A DNA stretch of 26,617 nt from NCBI GenBank assembly GCA_910577295.1, contig CAJTLS010000032.1:1-26617 (forward strand). The letters are read 5' to 3'. The translations under genes and the position numbers were made by a program. Each line of letters opens with the position of its first letter. Position 1 is the stretch's first letter. Positions 23,878 through 26,617 of this stretch are shown here, one piece after another. The notes below the pieces were generated by a model. The model had not been told where the DNA came from. It saw only the letters and a list, made by a program, of their open reading frames with translations, and did not search any database. This stretch comes from an uncultured Eubacterium sp. Lineage in GTDB: Bacteria; Bacillota; Clostridia; Lachnospirales; Lachnospiraceae.

Positions 23878-25677
23878 TCAAATATAACAACAATTCTTTT
23901 CCTTAATGAGGCGGACAAGTTTATGACGAAACGCTTTCTCATACACATTTCCCGGGTCAAATGCATACTTATTAAAATCGAAACGGCTATTTGAAATTCT
24001 TTCCCTTGTAAAAAATTTATCTTCCCCGTTTTGGAACGTCACCCAAACCGCTCCCATTAACTCTTCACTCGTATAATCGGAAGCTTCCACCATCATCGGT
24101 ATTGCCTTTTTCCCTAGCAGATAAACATGCGCATACGTTCCCACCGTCTCTGCCAGACGGTTAATGTTGATTTGACTCTCGGAATCTTCGTCTTCCACAG
24201 CAATTACCACCGGCAGCGTGCGGGAATGATTGCTAATCAATTGGCTCAACTGCTCGATTTCCTGCATTTTCTCTACTTTTTGCGGCTTGCTCGATAAAGA
24301 AATCACATCTTCATAGCCTATTTTGCGGAATATCTCATCGACAAAACGGGGCTTGTTAAAGCTGTCCCGAATCAGCCGGTCCGTATTATGGCAATAATCA
24401 CAGTCCACGCGCATCCTCACACGGTTACTTCTCTCCAAACTTACTTTCGTACGCCAAACCACGCCTTTTCGAGTCGAATCGACATATTCCAATGTCAGCT
24501 TATAAAAGCCCAGACTCATATTTCCCAATATTTGCAGATTATAGCCCGCTTCATGAAATTCATAGTCCACAGGTGAATTGGGAATGTCTTTGGTAATATT
24601 GTGAAAGCGCCCCTGCGCCCAACTGGCAATTAACTGCACAGCCAGCAGAAACTCTTTGTTCAAATCCCCCTGCAGCTTATGTTGCAGCGTTACATTAAGC
24701 TGAAAAGACGGCGTCACGTCGAGAAGATTTAACTCTAACCGCTCCGTGCGTCCTGTCTTTTCCTTTTTCATCACCTCATGGCATATTTTTGACAACTTTC
24801 TCTGCAGTCTGTGATCATAATCTGACAGCGATTCATTCATCACTTTCACCATCAGATTATAGGTAATGCGGTCATGATAACCGTCACGAAGCAAAGCGAA
24901 CAGCACCTGCGGCCGCTCACACCGGTAAATTTGGTATGCAACTTCCTGATTACAATCTAAAAAATCCACGATTTCTTCCGCCAGCGATTGATCTGCAAAA
25001 CGAAGCCGGAATTTTCCCTTTAACATCATTTCCCAATTTTTATTTTCATAATGGTAATACGCCAACTGGTCAAATACGTTCATCGTCGTCCAGTCACTCA
25101 GCTCCAAATTAGCCAGCACACAATTAAGGGTGCGGGATAATTTTTCGTTATTGCGCCAAAACTCTTCCCCATAAGGAGTTTTATAGCGCATATCATGTTC
25201 AATTTCATGCCACCCCTCGAAAGAGATAGTTCTGAGCTGTACTTCAAACGTCGTGTCAATCGGCAGAAAACTGATATCCCCATTATAAATGCGCTGGTAC
25301 TCTTCCGGTATGCGAAAGACGCCGTTAAGTTTCGATGCCTTAAATTCCTCCTCTGTACTGTCCGTCTCCGACCAATCCCCTACCTGACAAAACGTCTTCT
25401 CCAAAATCGTACGGATAATCTCCAAATCATCAGGATAATAGACAACGACGCGCAGTCCGAGTAAATCCTGCATCTTTTTGTCACTGTGCCTGAAACCGTA
25501 TCCGGATTTCTCTAACTTCTGCGCAATGGAATATGGTGTTTTCGCACGATGAAAAATACGGAAATACATGCCGGCACGCGACAGTATCCCTCCGATATCC
25601 TCTTCTAATCGCTCTCCCATCCCCTCAATCTGTCTTACGTGTATTCTCTGCTCTATCTCTTCTACATTATACCTCAT
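23878..25677 (-). CDS. RelA/SpoT-like synthetase domain fused to a large unassigned C-terminal part
   Basis: A 599-aa protein. Residues ~38-170 look like a RelA/SpoT alarmone synthetase domain: RAKTPYSIAQKLEKSG (44-59), DLLGLRVVVYYPDDL with D71 and R76, and FEVQLRT with E145, Q147 and R149, followed by EGWHEIEHDMRYK. D71 and E145 match the usual metal-binding Asp and Glu. The loop that normally reads NGYRSLH is here LNGVFRIPEEY, so the tyrosine that stacks on the acceptor base and the histidine are missing. No HD hydrolase, TGS or ACT domain is seen. The remaining ~400 residues hold a helical part, a beta-rich part with VDCDYCHN (about 430) and a C-terminal alpha/beta part with PVVIAVEDED and AHVYLL. 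The ATG is preceded by AGG six bases away. It is not a standard Rel or short synthetase; a toxin-type or altered nucleotide synthetase is possible. Confidence 0.75.
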   Translation of the reverse strand: MRYNVEEIEQRIHVRQIEGMGERLEEDIGGILSRAGMYFRIFHRAKTPYSIAQKLEKSGYGFRHSDKKMQDLLGLRVVVYYPDDLEIIRTILEKTFCQVGDWSETDSTEEEFKASKLNGVFRIPEEYQRIYNGDISFLPIDTTFEVQLRTISFEGWHEIEHDMRYKTPYGEEFWRNNEKLSRTLNCVLANLELSDWTTMNVFDQLAYYHYENKNWEMMLKGKFRLRFADQSLAEEIVDFLDCNQEVAYQIYRCERPQVLFALLRDGYHDRITYNLMVKVMNESLSDYDHRLQRKLSKICHEVMKKEKTGRTERLELNLLDVTPSFQLNVTLQHKLQGDLNKEFLLAVQLIASWAQGRFHNITKDIPNSPVDYEFHEAGYNLQILGNMSLGFYKLTLEYVDSTRKGVVWRTKVSLERSNRVRMRVDCDYCHNTDRLIRDSFNKPRFVDEIFRKIGYEDVISLSSKPQKVEKMQEIEQLSQLISNHSRTLPVVIAVEDEDSESQININRLAETVGTYAHVYLLGKKAIPMMVEASDYTSEELMGAVWVTFQNGEDKFFTRERISNSRFDFNKYAFDPGNVYEKAFRHKLVRLIKEKNCCYI

Positions 25678-25744
25678 TGCTCCCCTGCCTCTCTCTTACA
25701 CTTTCCAATATACCGTTCTTCCGGCGCATTCTTTTGTTCTTTAT

Positions 25745-25753
25745 AGTATAACA
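25745..25753 (-). promoter_or_regulatory. Extended -10 promoter candidate for the RelA/SpoT-domain gene
   Basis: On the minus strand TGTTATACT has the extended -10 form TGnTATACT, 68 bases before the ATG. The matching -35 region (TTTCTT) is poor. An alternative TTGTTT-17-TATAAA lies further upstream near 25825-25855. Confidence 0.4.
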
Positions 25754-25922
25754 TCTCTTTTTAAAAAAAGAAAGAAATACACAAATTGTATTTAATTTGA
25801 ACACGCTTTTTTCACAATTTAACTTTATACTGTGCTCATAAGTTGAAAACAATAACAACTTATTCAGTAATTTTAATTGCCAATACCTAATTTTTGATAT
25901 TTTTTCATAAAACTCCTCTTTC
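25754..25922. other. AT-rich stretch without a convincing gene
   Basis: This is part of the 461-base gap 25678-26138. It is AT-rich with poly-A/poly-T tracts. An 85-codon minus-strand frame here starts only at TTG and overlaps the next gene, so I do not call it. A minimal 11-codon frame with a strong ribosome binding site (25873-25908, minus strand) is noted separately. I see nothing else supported. Confidence 0.5.
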
Positions 25923-25952
25923 AAAGGGCGGCTGGTTTACCAGTCGTCCTTT
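25923..25952 (+). terminator. Terminator-like hairpin, oriented for plus-strand RNA
   Basis: A 13-bp stem (25923-25935 with 25940-25952) with a TTTA loop. In plus-strand RNA all 13 positions pair, two of them as G-U; in minus-strand RNA these two would be A-C mismatches. A short T-rich stretch follows on the plus strand. No plus-strand gene leads into it, so its role is unclear. Confidence 0.45.
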
Positions 25953-25981
25953 CCCTTTATACAAGAAAAATTTGAGATTTC

Positions 25982-26024
25982 AAAAAAATCCGGATGCCAG
26001 TGTCAGGTCAGGCATCCAGATTTT
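25982..26024 (-). terminator. Terminator of the right-edge gene
   Basis: A 14-bp stem (25985-25998 with 26011-26024), with one U-G pair in minus-strand RNA and a 12-base loop, is followed by seven T residues on the minus strand. It lies about 115 bases after the stop of the gene ending at 26139. Confidence 0.8.
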
Positions 26025-26027
26025 CAG

Positions 26028-26047
26028 AAAAGCAGTTTCCTGCTTTT
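26028..26047. terminator. Second small hairpin in tandem with the terminator
   Basis: A perfect 8-bp stem AAAAGCAG/CTGCTTTT with a TTTC loop, four bases from the main terminator. It may reinforce termination in either direction. Confidence 0.45.
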
Positions 26048-26138
26048 TGCTATTTTCTTTAATTTTCAAATTTTCCCTATTCCTATCTCTTAACTTTTCA
26101 TTACAACTTCCCCAAAATATTCTTATAAATAAATCATT

Positions 26139-26617
26139 TTAAATAGGATAGAACCAACATGCTATCCAATGAGATGCAATACGCTGATGTATAAATTCGT
26201 GACAGTCATCATCAAAAACAAAGGCAACATAGCCGGGATATGGTCCCTCCCGAAGCTTAAATTGTATTTCTGTAGAAGAAACTTTTATTCTTATCGGATA
26301 CGGATAATTTGGCAGAAGTTCTTCTATATCCCTCTGGATAGGTGTTACATCTTTAGCCGGATTTGACATAACAATCTCCGCATTGTCATTAATTGATATT
26401 TCCAGTGTTTCTTCCGAATCCAATCTATTTATAGAAAAATACTCCGCAATATTTTGTATATAAGGTGTATAATTTGTAATAAGTTCTACTACTTCTGGTC
26501 TTGAGCCGTAATTATAATATCCGCTCACTTTGGCATAGTTTTTTACCTCTACCGATATTCCGGTTCTTATTCCATTATGGGCAACCGCATAAACGGTACA
26601 CCTACCAACTTTTCTCC
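26139..26617 (-). CDS. 3' part of an unrecognised gene, cut by the window edge
   Basis: The reading frame is open from the right edge (first full codon ends at 26615) to the stop at 26139, giving 158 residues. A GTG at 26528 could be taken as a start and yields 129 aa, but there is no ribosome binding site there and the frame continues upstream as GRCTVYAVAHNGIRTGISVEV, which looks like coding sequence. The visible part is soluble, rich in acidic residues, with a beta-like middle (YPIRIKVSSTEIQFKLREG) and a C-terminus FDDDCHEFIHQRIASHWIACWFYPI. I do not recognise the family. It has its own terminator. Confidence 0.7.
   Translation of the reverse strand, partial: RKVGRCTVYAVAHNGIRTGISVEVKNYAKVSGYYNYGSRPEVVELITNYTPYIQNIAEYFSINRLDSEETLEISINDNAEIVMSNPAKDVTPIQRDIEELLPNYPYPIRIKVSSTEIQFKLREGPYPGYVAFVFDDDCHEFIHQRIASHWIACWFYPI

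Noticed and set aside
25667..25924. 85-codon minus-strand frame before the RelA/SpoT-domain gene
   Set aside because: It starts only at TTG, overlaps the next gene, is made of AT-rich low-complexity codons and has no recognisable domain.

Overview
The window reads as a chromosomal stretch from a low-to-mid GC Clostridia genome, most likely Lachnospiraceae. The pointers are the gene order tig-clpP-clpX-lon-engB, strong AGGAGG-type ribosome binding sites, sigma-A type promoters, a Bacillus-type LexA box at recA, and exported RICIN/C39-like and fibronectin type III proteins of the kind common in gut Lachnospiraceae. Twenty of the 21 protein genes called lie on the minus strand; the exception is a small PF06541-type membrane protein at 5619-6041. 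I saw no rRNA, tRNA, CRISPR array, transposase or phage gene.

Layout, left to right (transcription mostly runs right to left). 1-174: no gene seen. 175-5418: a probable operon of DUF1015 protein -> DUF624/YesL-like membrane protein -> glycogen branching enzyme glgB -> MscS channel, with a good promoter at 5467-5495 and a leader of stacked palindromes in front of mscS. 5619-6041: the lone plus-strand gene, ending at a bidirectional terminator shared with nth. 6147-15680: a long housekeeping run of glmM -> GH8 xylanase -> tig -> clpP -> clpX -> lon -> engB -> nth, starting from a promoter at 15757-15785. 15813-17408: recA-recX with promoter and LexA box. 17654-22256: a second run of an unrecognised 171-aa protein -> truA -> 80-aa protein -> M18 aminopeptidase -> exported RICIN/C39-like protein, closed by a terminator at 17592-17640. 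22501-23730: a monocistronic exported fibronectin type III protein with its own promoter and terminator. 23878-25677: a 599-aa protein with an N-terminal RelA/SpoT-like (alarmone synthetase) domain and a long C-terminal part I cannot assign. 25678-26138: a 461-base gene-poor, AT-rich stretch with a possible promoter, hairpins and the terminator of the last gene. 26139-26617: the 3' part of an unrecognised gene that runs off the right edge.

Functionally the central block is protein quality control (trigger factor, ClpXP, Lon) plus ribosome assembly (EngB), DNA repair (Nth, RecA/RecX) and cell-wall precursor supply (GlmM). The least expected items are: a cytoplasmic exo-oligoxylanase inserted between glmM and tig; a ~43-nt palindromic element found in front of both clpX and the 80-aa gene, with compensatory changes between the copies; the palindrome-tiled leader of mscS; and the RelA/SpoT-domain fusion, whose guanine-stacking loop is altered. 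The last is the best candidate here for an undescribed activity.
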